Positions 1-5,827 of a DNA stretch of 8,859 nucleotides are shown here, in pieces. How positions within the stretch are numbered: the first letter of the stretch is position 1; every line of letters begins with the position of its first letter. The notes below the pieces were generated by a model. The model had not been told where the DNA came from, did no database searches, and saw only the letters and a program-made list of their open reading frames with translations. The stretch is from Phycisphaerae bacterium (lineage in GTDB: Bacteria > Planctomycetota > Phycisphaerae > UBA1845 > Fen-1342). Position numbers and translations under genes: made by a program. The stretch spans positions 1 to 8,859 of the forward strand of contig JAGVEP010000130.1 of the NCBI GenBank assembly GCA_020058145.1. Direction: 5' to 3'.

Positions 1-686
1 AACCGCAGCGGCAGCCCGCGCCGCCGCGCGCCGCCCAGCATCTGCAGCGCGCAGGCAGCTTCGTTGCAGATGACGAGGCGGGCGCCGGTCGCCGCGAGCT
101 CGTCGAGCTTGTCGTTGAGCATTGCCCCGCTCAGTTCGGGGAATTCGACCGCGAACAGGCCGCCGAAGCCGCAGCACAGGTCGGCGTGCTGCGGGATGCG
201 TAGGTCGTGGCCACCTGGACCGGACAGCCAGCCCCGCAGGTCGGCGAGACTGTACATTTCGCGGGCGTGGCAGGGATAGTGAAACGTGACCGGCTCATCG
301 AACTTCAAGTGCGCAGCGAAATCGACGTGCAGCACGTCCCGCAGGAACGTCAGGACTTCGTGCGTGCGATCGCCGAGCTGTCGCGCGGCGGCCTGGGCCG
401 CCGGGTCGTCGCCGAACAGTTCGGGACCGTGGTGTTTCACGAGTGTCGCGCACGAAGCGGACGGCGTGACAACGTATTGATAGTCCGCGAAAACGCGCCC
501 CATGCGTCGCACGAGACACGCGGCCTCGGCCTGAAAGCCGCTGTTGTAAGCCGGTTGGCCGCAACAGGTTTGTTCGGCGGGGAAATGCACGCGGCAGCCG
601 AAATGCCGGAGGACACGGACAACGGCTTCGCCCACGCGGGGAAAAAACGTGTCCGTCAGACAGGTGATAAAAAGAGCGACATCCAT
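1..686 (-). CDS. LutA-like (Fe-S)-binding oxidoreductase subunit, CCG domain; 3' end outside window
   Basis: Only 228 codons are visible; the frame leaves the window at base 1, and family members are about 240 aa, so little is missing. Two cysteine-rich (CCG) domains are seen: C9, then TCCGQP at residues 40-45 and PSASC at 75-79; then YPCH at 137-140, CCGFGG at 171-176 and a last cysteine pair at C208/C212. This layout is that of LutA/YkgE, the small subunit of the LutABC L-lactate oxidation complex, and of related HdrB/GlpC/GlcF-type electron-transfer subunits. The family binds Fe-S clusters and passes electrons from a dehydrogenase to the quinone pool. The role in lactate use is inferred: the LutB/LutC partners would lie left of base 1. 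The ATG at 686 is preferred because MDVALFITCLTD matches the usual N terminus; no strong Shine-Dalgarno is seen. It starts 34 bp after the upstream small secreted-protein gene, suggesting co-transcription. Confidence 0.88.
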   Translation of the reverse strand, partial: MDVALFITCLTDTFFPRVGEAVVRVLRHFGCRVHFPAEQTCCGQPAYNSGFQAEAACLVRRMGRVFADYQYVVTPSASCATLVKHHGPELFGDDPAAQAAARQLGDRTHEVLTFLRDVLHVDFAAHLKFDEPVTFHYPCHAREMYSLADLRGWLSGPGGHDLRIPQHADLCCGFGGLFAVEFPELSGAMLNDKLDELAATGARLVICNEAACALQMLGGARRRGLPLR

Positions 687-720
687 CGTGGCTCGGTCCC
701 GTACGGACGGAGCGCGCGAG

Positions 721-987
721 TTACTGGGTCGTCGTGGAGCGCACAAACGGGTCGTCGGCGCAAAACGGCGGGTACGTACAGGCTGGATCAACTTTCGGAT
801 CGGCGCCCGGACCCTGGTAATTCGATGAGATAAAGCGGTACTCGACCGGGTCACAATTCAGAATCGTCCCGCAGGGGTTGAGTTTCGCGATGTAGCTGCC
901 CAGGCTGCTGCACCCGCCTAATTGAAAACACGTACCGGCGGCGATGAGCCACCCCAGCGTCAGCAATGAACGATGGTGGTTACGCAT
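721..987 (-). CDS. small Cys-containing putative lipoprotein (88 aa), paralogue of the adjacent upstream gene
   Basis: The function is unknown. The N terminus is a signal peptide: a basic start (MRNHHRS), a hydrophobic stretch at residues 8-23 and a lipobox-like LGGC with C26 as the predicted lipidated cysteine. The mature part is about 62 residues with C39, C45 (in CGTILNCDP), C70 and C76, and it ends in STTTQ. The ATG is preceded by GAGG seven bases upstream, a convincing ribosome binding site. It sits 16 bp after the stop of the upstream gene. The two share AGTxFQ in the signal region, C-x2-LNC in the middle and the TTTQ end, so they look like a diverged tandem duplication. It is probably exported and membrane-anchored. 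I do not recognise a named family. Confidence 0.75.
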   Translation of the reverse strand: MRNHHRSLLTLGWLIAAGTCFQLGGCSSLGSYIAKLNPCGTILNCDPVEYRFISSNYQGPGADPKVDPACTYPPFCADDPFVRSTTTQ

Positions 988-1003
988 GGCAATACCTCGG
1001 GGG

Positions 1004-1228
1004 CTACTGTGTGGTGGTTGTGGCCGGGCAATCCGTCAGCAACGCTATCGGTTGGCATAGGTCGATGAAGGACCCACCCTGGCAGTTCAGGACGGCGCAA
1101 AAATCAAAGGCGCTCAGGGCCTGTGCCACGCCGTAGTTCGCACAGCCATGCGGCAGATATTGAAAGACCGTCCCGGCGCTGAGCGCGAGGGCTGCGGCCA
1201 ACAGCTTCCGCTTCCAAGCGTTCGACAT
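1004..1228 (-). CDS. small secreted Cys-containing protein (74 aa), first gene of the probable operon
   Basis: Unrecognised family. I chose the ATG at 1228 (MSNAWKRKLL) over the in-frame ATG at 1318 for three reasons. GGGAG lies eight bases upstream of it, a basic then hydrophobic signal peptide begins exactly there, and the promoter-like sequence at 1275-1304 lies between the two candidates. Residues 9-24 form the hydrophobic core. C29 in PHGC is a possible but non-canonical lipidation site, since no leucine stands at -3. C44 and C49 lie in FDFCAVLNC, further cysteines are C58 and C67, and the protein ends in TTTTQ. The shared AGTxFQ, C-x2-LNC and TTTQ elements tie it to the next gene downstream. 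It is likely an exported protein of the cell envelope; nothing in the sequence shows its job. Confidence 0.7.
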   Translation of the reverse strand: MSNAWKRKLLAAALALSAGTVFQYLPHGCANYGVAQALSAFDFCAVLNCQGGSFIDLCQPIALLTDCPATTTTQ

Positions 1229-1247
1229 CGCTGCTACTCCCAACTGC

Positions 1248-1269
1248 GGTCTCACCCGCTTGTGAGACC
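1248..1269 (-). promoter_or_regulatory. perfect 7-bp inverted repeat at the predicted transcription start
   Basis: GGTCTCA and TGAGACC are separated by eight bases and begin five bases downstream of the predicted -10 box. It could be an operator overlapping +1 or a 5' stem-loop on the mRNA that affects stability or initiation. The sequence alone does not tell which. Confidence 0.4.
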
Positions 1270-1274
1270 AGCGA

Positions 1275-1304
1275 AGTATAAGGACTTCGTGCGAGTCCGG
1301 GCAA
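1275..1304 (-). promoter_or_regulatory. predicted sigma70-type promoter for the small-protein/lutA-like operon
   Basis: On the minus strand TTGCCC (1304-1299, 4/6 to TTGACA) is followed after 18 bases by TATACT (1280-1275, 5/6 to TATAAT). Transcription would start near 1268, giving a leader of about 40 nt before the ATG at 1228. No comparably good box was noticed elsewhere upstream of these genes. Confidence 0.5.
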
Positions 1305-1345
1305 GGGGCCGGCGCCACGCGTCCGAAAAATGCCGGCCACGCGTA

Positions 1346-2443
1346 TCAGCGGAACAGCCGTGCGATCTGCTCGGCTGTAACCGGGGTCGCGATCCCCCGC
1401 TGGGTGACGATTCCGGTGATCAACTCGGCCGGCGTCACGTCAAAGGCGGGGTTGTAACACTGTACCGTCGGCGGGGCGACCGGTTGGTCGAGCACGCGGC
1501 GGATTTCGTCCGCACCGCGCTCTTCAATCGGAATCCCGGCGCCGCTCGCGAGCGCGCGGTCAAACGTGCTCAAAGGGGCGGCGACGTAGAACGGGATGTC
1601 ATGCCGGCGGGCCGCGAGCGCCACGCCATACGTACCGATCTTGTTGGCGGTGTCGCCGTTCGCCGCGATGCGGTCCGCCCCCACCACCACGAGCTGCACG
1701 CGCCCGCTCTGCAGCAGGCTCGCCGCGGCCCCGTCGCACAGCAGGGTAACGTCCAGGCCCGCCGTGGTCAGCTCGAAGGCCGTCAGCCGCGCCCCCTGGA
1801 GCAGCGGCCGGGTCTCATCGACGAAAACGTGGAAGCGGAGTCCCCGCTGGTGCGCGATGTAGAGCAGCGCGAGCGCCGTACCGTACGCGACGGTCGCCAG
1901 AGCCCCGGCGTTGCAGTGCGTCAGTACGCCGCCGCCTTCGGGCACCAGGTGCGCGCCGGCTTCGCCGATCAGCCGGCATGTTTCGGCATCCTCGACGGCG
2001 AGCGCGTGAGCTGCGAGGAGCATGGCCTCCCAGGTGTTGCCGCCCGTCCGCGTACACTGCTCCGCGGCCTCAGTGACACGCTGCAAAGCCCACGCGAGAT
2101 TCACCGCGGTGGGACGGCACGTCCGCAGATACGCACCGACTTCACGCACCTTCGCCAGGAATGCGTCCGCGGGCACGGCGCGAAACGGCCGCGTCCCCAG
2201 GCATAGCCCGTACGCAGCGGCGACGCCGATCGCCGGTGCGCCACGCACCCGCAACATCCGAATGGCCTCCCAAGTGTCCTCCACGGTGCGACAGTCGCGA
2301 ATTTCAATGCGCAACGGGAGCTGCGTCTGGTCGAGAATACGCAGCACGCCGTCCGCACCCCCTACCCATTCCAGCGTGGCCGGCAGTGCGCTCAGCGGCC
2401 CGCGGAAAATCGCGGGAGCCTGTAATGATAGTGTCTTCGTCAT
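1346..2443 (-). CDS. mtnA: S-methyl-5-thioribose-1-phosphate isomerase (MtnA)
   Basis: This cytosolic enzyme converts methylthioribose-1-phosphate to methylthioribulose-1-phosphate in the methionine salvage pathway. At 365 aa it has the normal family length, and the family signatures are in order: VRGAPAIG (66-73), THCNAG (175-180) with C177 as the expected catalytic cysteine, DETRPLLQGARLTA (209-222), GADRIAANGD (255-264) with D257 as the expected catalytic acid, NKIGTYGVA (267-275), and NPAFDVTPAELI (331-342) near the C terminus. The ATG at 2443 gives a standard N terminus; no clear Shine-Dalgarno is seen. Other salvage genes are not adjacent. The related eIF2B-alpha/beta/delta and ribose-1,5-bisphosphate isomerase families are less likely because the MtnA-specific motifs are complete. 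The stop lies 117 bp before the next minus-strand gene, which has its own promoter-like sequence. Confidence 0.95.
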   Translation of the reverse strand: MTKTLSLQAPAIFRGPLSALPATLEWVGGADGVLRILDQTQLPLRIEIRDCRTVEDTWEAIRMLRVRGAPAIGVAAAYGLCLGTRPFRAVPADAFLAKVREVGAYLRTCRPTAVNLAWALQRVTEAAEQCTRTGGNTWEAMLLAAHALAVEDAETCRLIGEAGAHLVPEGGGVLTHCNAGALATVAYGTALALLYIAHQRGLRFHVFVDETRPLLQGARLTAFELTTAGLDVTLLCDGAAASLLQSGRVQLVVVGADRIAANGDTANKIGTYGVALAARRHDIPFYVAAPLSTFDRALASGAGIPIEERGADEIRRVLDQPVAPPTVQCYNPAFDVTPAELITGIVTQRGIATPVTAEQIARLFR

Positions 2444-2530
2444 AGGTGGAGTGTTTTACCCGACCGCCGTGCGCAGCGGAACGCCCCCAACGCCCCGCCG
2501 AGAGGGATGGGAGCTTTCAGACGGGGCTTA

Positions 2531-2602
2531 AGCCGATGGTGGGACTTGAACCCACAACCCCGGCTTTACGAAAGCCGTGCTCTACCATTGAGCTACATCG
2601 GC
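2531..2602 (-). tRNA. tRNA-Thr (anticodon CGU)
   Basis: The minus strand folds into a full cloverleaf: acceptor GCCGATG/CATCGGC, D stem GCTC/GAGC, anticodon stem CGGCT/AGCCG with loop TTCGTAA (anticodon CGT, reading ACG), a five-base variable region, and T stem GTGGG/CCCAC with loop TTCAAGT. The base after the acceptor stem (discriminator) is T. CCA is not encoded. Confidence 0.96.
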
Positions 2603-2656
2603 GAGTCGGCCGCGAGCGGCCCGTGCGTCGCAGCTTAGGGGCAAGCGCCGCGCCGA

Positions 2657-2761
2657 TCAAGAGGCCGCGATTTGCGCCATGTCCTTGCGTCGGCTGATCC
2701 GGACGCGCTCACGCATCGCCACCGTGCGCGGCACATATCGACGCGTCGGTACGTGCTTCAT
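2657..2761 (-). CDS. possible 34-aa highly basic small protein
   Basis: A short minus-strand frame beginning MKHVPTRRYVPRT and containing RERVRISRRKD carries many Arg/Lys residues, like a small nucleic-acid-binding or ribosome-associated protein. About three quarters of its codons end in G or C, as expected for a gene here but also for noise in such DNA. No Shine-Dalgarno is visible before the ATG, and I do not recognise the family. It is flanked by tRNA-Thr and by the sRNA-like element. A longer frame covers the same codons but extends antisense into the amidohydrolase gene, so I trust only this short part, and only weakly. Confidence 0.2.
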   Translation of the reverse strand: MKHVPTRRYVPRTVAMRERVRISRRKDMAQIAAS

Positions 2762-2921
2762 CGGCCGGTGACGCGCGAGCGTTGTGTTGCCCGCGGGCCC
2801 CGCACGGCACAATTCGGACGCGGGCGTGTGCGAATTCCCCCAGCACTGCGGGAGAACCGCGCAACCGCGTGCGTCGCGCGGCGTGAGACTCACGATTCTG
2901 GACAAATAGAGCGTAAACCTC

Positions 2922-2950
2922 TGGACGGCGCGCCGCGTGCAATGTATAAT
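2922..2950 (+). promoter_or_regulatory. predicted promoter of the sRNA/attenuator element
   Basis: A perfect TATAAT (2945-2950) lies in an A/T-rich patch that stands out from the GC-rich surroundings. The best -35 at 17-base spacing is CTGGAC (2922-2927), which is weak. Transcription would begin near 2957. Confidence 0.45.
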
Positions 2951-2956
2951 TAACAA

Positions 2957-3046
2957 CGGAAAACGGAGCAGGCAACAACGCGACGGCCTCCCCCCTCCCT
3001 TCGGCCCGAACACCCCGGTCGTCGCAGCCTGCTCCGCTTCTTTTTT
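2957..3046 (+). ncRNA. putative small RNA or transcription attenuator ending in an intrinsic terminator
   Basis: Downstream of TATAAT the sequence can form a long hairpin. The outer stem CGGAGCAGGC (2964-2973) pairs perfectly with GCCTGCTCCG (3027-3036). After an asymmetric bulge (2974-2979 against 3026), GCGACGGCC (2980-2988) pairs with GGTCGTCGC (3017-3025) with one G-U. The 28-base loop (2989-3016) is C-rich and contains CCTCCC plus a small TTCG/CGAA hairpin. The outer stem is followed by CTTC and T6 (3041-3046), an intrinsic terminator. The transcript would be about 90 nt. It could be a stand-alone sRNA, or a leader attenuating the amidohydrolase gene that begins 100 bp later. The conserved SRP-RNA tetraloop region is absent, and I do not recognise a known RNA family. 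Confidence 0.5.
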
Positions 3047-3146
3047 GCGCGTTTTCAGGGCGAAGGCATGCCCTACCAATTCAGTGAGAGAATCTGGGAC
3101 AGCCGGGGTTGCAGCATGGCGCCAACTAGCCCGATAATCAGCTTGC

Positions 3147-4778
3147 GTGGACACTGCTGAGCCACACAACCCGAATTGGATCGTTCTCGCCCAGCGGATC
3201 CACACGCTCGGTGGGCGGTCACTCAGGGACGGTGCGATCGCGATCAGCGATGGACGAATCGGCGCGCTTGGCACTCCTCGCGCGTTGCTCCGCGCTCGCA
3301 GCCGCGATACCCGCGTTTGCGATCTCGGCGCAGCGGTGCTGACACCGGGCTTGGTGGACTGCCACACCCATCTGTTGTATTGGGCTCTCAGCCGCAACTT
3401 GATAATCGATGTATCATTGCTGCCAACACTCAACGCGGTGTTGCAACGAATCCACACACACGCCCGGAAGATGCGGCTCGGCGACTGGGTTGTGGCGCGC
3501 GGGTTTGAACACAACCGCTGGACCGGCGGGTTACCGTGCGCCGCCGATCTCGATCGCGCCGTAGCGGACCGTCCGGCGTTGGTTCGCAGCCGAGATGGGC
3601 ACACCGTCTGGCTGAACAGCGCGGGGCTGCAACGCGCGGGAGTTCGCGCGTCTACGCCGGACCCGCCGGGCGGACGCTATCTGCGCGACGCACACGGGCG
3701 ACCGACCGGGATCGTGCAGGAAACCGCCATCGATGCGCTGCCCGATCCGCTGCGTGAACTGGCACAACGCACCGATGTGGTCGCGCTGGGCATCATCGAT
3801 CGCGCCCTGCGCAATGCCTATTGCGAGGCGTGGGCACACGGCATCGTCGGCGTGCATTCCATGGACGACGGACCGTCACTCTATCACCTCGGCCGCCAGC
3901 GCGAGCAGGGTTCACTGGGGGTGCGCGTGGTACACGCGGTTCAACGGCGTGACCTGGGTGCGGCACGCGCCATCGGCCTGCGCAGCGGCTGCGGCGACGA
4001 ATGGCTGCGGGTCGGCGGCGTCAAGATATTCGCGGACGGAGCGCTCGGTTCGCAGACCGCCTACATGCTGAAACCGTATCCGGGGCGCGGCGGCTTCTGC
4101 GGTATGCCGACACTCGCTGAGGAGGAATTGCACGCGACGGTGCGCGATGCCGCGCAGCACGGCTGGGCTGTGTGGATTCACGCGATTGGAGATCGGGCGG
4201 TGCGCGAGGCAATTCAGGCGATCAGCGCGGTGCGGAACAAGTCGGGACCAGCATTGCCGCACCGCATTGAGCACGCGCAATGCGTTCGCCCGGTCGACAT
4301 ACGGCGCATGGCGCGCGCCGGAATCATCGCCTCGGTGCAGCCGTGTCACATTCTGGGGGACATTCCGAACGCCGACCGGTATTGGCCACGGGCGCGGCAC
4401 GCTGCGTTTCCACTGAGGCGCATGCTGGATGCGGGCATAACTCTCGCCGCGGGTTCGGATGTGCCGATCGAAACGCTTGATCCCCGGCGAAGTCTGTTCG
4501 CCGCGACACAGCGAACGGATGAACAGGGGCAGCCGCGTGGCGGCTGGTTCCCCGCACAGCGGATTACCGCGCTGGAGGCTCTGCGTGCCTTCACGCTGGG
4601 GGCGGCGGAGTCTATCGCCGGGCTGAATGGGCCAGGGACCCTCGTGCCGGGCGCGCCCGCCGACCTGACGATCTGGGACGCGGACCCGCTGGCCACACCG
4701 CCCGAGCAACTCTTGGAAATTGGGATACGGGGGTGTATGGTGGGTGGGCGGCTGCACCTCACCGACCCCGCGGCGTAA
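3147..4778 (+). CDS. YtcJ-type metal-dependent amidohydrolase (Amidohydro_3 family)
   Basis: The 543-aa length is typical for YtcJ-like members of the amidohydrolase superfamily, which hydrolyse C-N bonds of cyclic amides and related compounds; the substrate is unknown. The N-terminal beta-sandwich part ends in TPGLVDCHTHLLYWA (66-80), with metal ligands H73 and H75. GVKIFADGALGSQTA (291-305) carries the likely bridging lysine K293. WIHAIGDRA (343-351) supplies H345, HRIEHAQ (372-378) supplies H372/H376, and AAGSDVPIETLDP (434-446) supplies the catalytic-site acid D438. The GTG at 3147 is the plausible start: conserved sequence begins by residue 11, no in-frame ATG was found in the upstream stretch I read, and no Shine-Dalgarno is seen. 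There is no signal peptide, so it is likely cytosolic. The ROK kinase follows 47 bp later on the same strand. Confidence 0.92.
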   Translation: MDTAEPHNPNWIVLAQRIHTLGGRSLRDGAIAISDGRIGALGTPRALLRARSRDTRVCDLGAAVLTPGLVDCHTHLLYWALSRNLIIDVSLLPTLNAVLQRIHTHARKMRLGDWVVARGFEHNRWTGGLPCAADLDRAVADRPALVRSRDGHTVWLNSAGLQRAGVRASTPDPPGGRYLRDAHGRPTGIVQETAIDALPDPLRELAQRTDVVALGIIDRALRNAYCEAWAHGIVGVHSMDDGPSLYHLGRQREQGSLGVRVVHAVQRRDLGAARAIGLRSGCGDEWLRVGGVKIFADGALGSQTAYMLKPYPGRGGFCGMPTLAEEELHATVRDAAQHGWAVWIHAIGDRAVREAIQAISAVRNKSGPALPHRIEHAQCVRPVDIRRMARAGIIASVQPCHILGDIPNADRYWPRARHAAFPLRRMLDAGITLAAGSDVPIETLDPRRSLFAATQRTDEQGQPRGGWFPAQRITALEALRAFTLGAAESIAGLNGPGTLVPGAPADLTIWDADPLATPPEQLLEIGIRGCMVGGRLHLTDPAA

Positions 4779-4825
4779 ACGCCGAGCGGCCTCCGCGTCG
4801 GGACTTACGGCTCAATCTGGCGGAT

Positions 4826-5800
4826 ATGCGCATGACGGCAAGCTATGCGGTCGGAATCGATTTGGGGGGGACGAACATCAAGGGCGGCGTCTGCACGCCG
4901 GACGGGCAATTGCGATTCCGACGTTCCATCGACACGCAGGCGGCCGGCGGGGTGGCGCATGTGCTGGGCCGCATGGCCGAGCTGGTTGATGACCTGGTGC
5001 GCGACGCGCAACTGACGAAAACGGAGCTCGCGGGGGTGGGAGTCGGCGCGCCCGGGCCGATGTCGCACGCGGCCGGCGTCGTCCATAACGCCCCGAACCT
5101 GCCCGGGTGGGTCAACGTCCCGTTGCGCGAGCAGTTCAGCGCCATGATCGGCTTGCCAGTCGTATTGGAAAACGATGCGAATGCAGCGGCCTTCGGCGAG
5201 TACGTCGCGGGAGCCGGTCGCGAGGTGCACAGCCTCGTGATGCTGACGCTGGGGACCGGCATCGGCGGGGGCATCGTCCTGGCGGGGAAGCTGTGGCGCG
5301 GCCACTTCGACAACGCCGGTGAAATTGGGCATTTGGTCACTGTTCCGGACGGGCGCGCGTGTCCCTGCGGGCAGCGCGGCTGTCTGGAGCGCTATGCCTC
5401 GGCCAGCGCGGTCGCCGAACGCCTGTGCGAGGCTGTGCGGGCGGGCGAAAGTTCGACCCTGAAAGCGAAAGTGCTCGCCAACGAGGCTTTCGATGCCCGA
5501 CATGTACTGGCCGCCGCCGACGCAGGCGACGCACTTGCGGCCCGGATCTGGGACGAAACGTGTCAGTACTTGGCGCTGGGCATCGTCAACCTGCGGCACC
5601 TGCTGAATCCCGAGCTGGTCGTCTTGGCTGGCGGGCTCAGCAATGCAGGCCCACGGTTGCTTGAGCCGGTCAAGGCCCATTTCGAGCGGCTGAGCTGGAA
5701 GATCGCCCCCGACGCCCCGCGGATCGCGCTGGCGACGTTGGGCGAAAACGCCGGCATGATCGGGGCGGCGGCGTTGGCGCGAGCGGGCTTGGGATTCTAG
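4826..5800 (+). CDS. ROK-family sugar kinase (probable glucokinase)
   Basis: A 324-aa ROK (repressor, ORF, kinase) protein without a DNA-binding N-terminal domain, hence a kinase rather than a repressor. It transfers phosphate from ATP to a hexose such as glucose or N-acetylated sugars. Motifs: phosphate-binding DLGGTNIKGG (12-21), GVGAPGPMS (72-80), ENDANAAAFGEY (115-126) with catalytic base D117, LGTGIGGG (142-149), GEIGH (165-169), and the zinc site CPCGQRGCLE (179-188), where H169, C179, C181 and C186 are the ligands. VLAGGLSNAG near the C terminus is the nucleotide-binding element. I start at the ATG at 4826 (or 4832), because the open frame upstream to 4733 overlaps the amidohydrolase gene and shows no conserved sequence. 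Glucokinase is the commonest activity, but the sugar cannot be read from sequence. Its end faces the PEP-CTERM gene with 27 bp between them. Confidence 0.92.
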   Translation: MRMTASYAVGIDLGGTNIKGGVCTPDGQLRFRRSIDTQAAGGVAHVLGRMAELVDDLVRDAQLTKTELAGVGVGAPGPMSHAAGVVHNAPNLPGWVNVPLREQFSAMIGLPVVLENDANAAAFGEYVAGAGREVHSLVMLTLGTGIGGGIVLAGKLWRGHFDNAGEIGHLVTVPDGRACPCGQRGCLERYASASAVAERLCEAVRAGESSTLKAKVLANEAFDARHVLAAADAGDALAARIWDETCQYLALGIVNLRHLLNPELVVLAGGLSNAGPRLLEPVKAHFERLSWKIAPDAPRIALATLGENAGMIGAAALARAGLGF

Positions 5801-5827
5801 AGCCTGGACTTTGGATGGGGCACATCG

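Noticed and set aside
1148..2206. Long plus-strand open frame of 352 codons
   Set aside because: It is antisense to mtnA, whose motifs are complete. The translation is Arg-rich and motif-free, as expected for a shadow frame in GC-rich DNA.
2957..3046. Bacterial SRP RNA (4.5S type), which also forms one long hairpin of ~100 nt
   Set aside because: The conserved GGAA-type tetraloop with its asymmetric GCAG internal loop is absent; the apical part is a C-rich loop instead.
2657..3604. Long minus-strand open frame of 315 codons
   Set aside because: It spans the sRNA-like hairpin and the antisense of the amidohydrolase N terminus. It shows no domain, and only its last 34 codons look worth noting.
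4733..4825. Longer N terminus for the ROK kinase (ATG at 4733)
   Set aside because: It would overlap the amidohydrolase gene by 46 bases and add 31 Arg/Pro-rich residues before the normal ROK start.
4805..5680. Minus-strand open frame of 291 codons
   Set aside because: Shadow of the ROK kinase gene, which has all family motifs on the plus strand.
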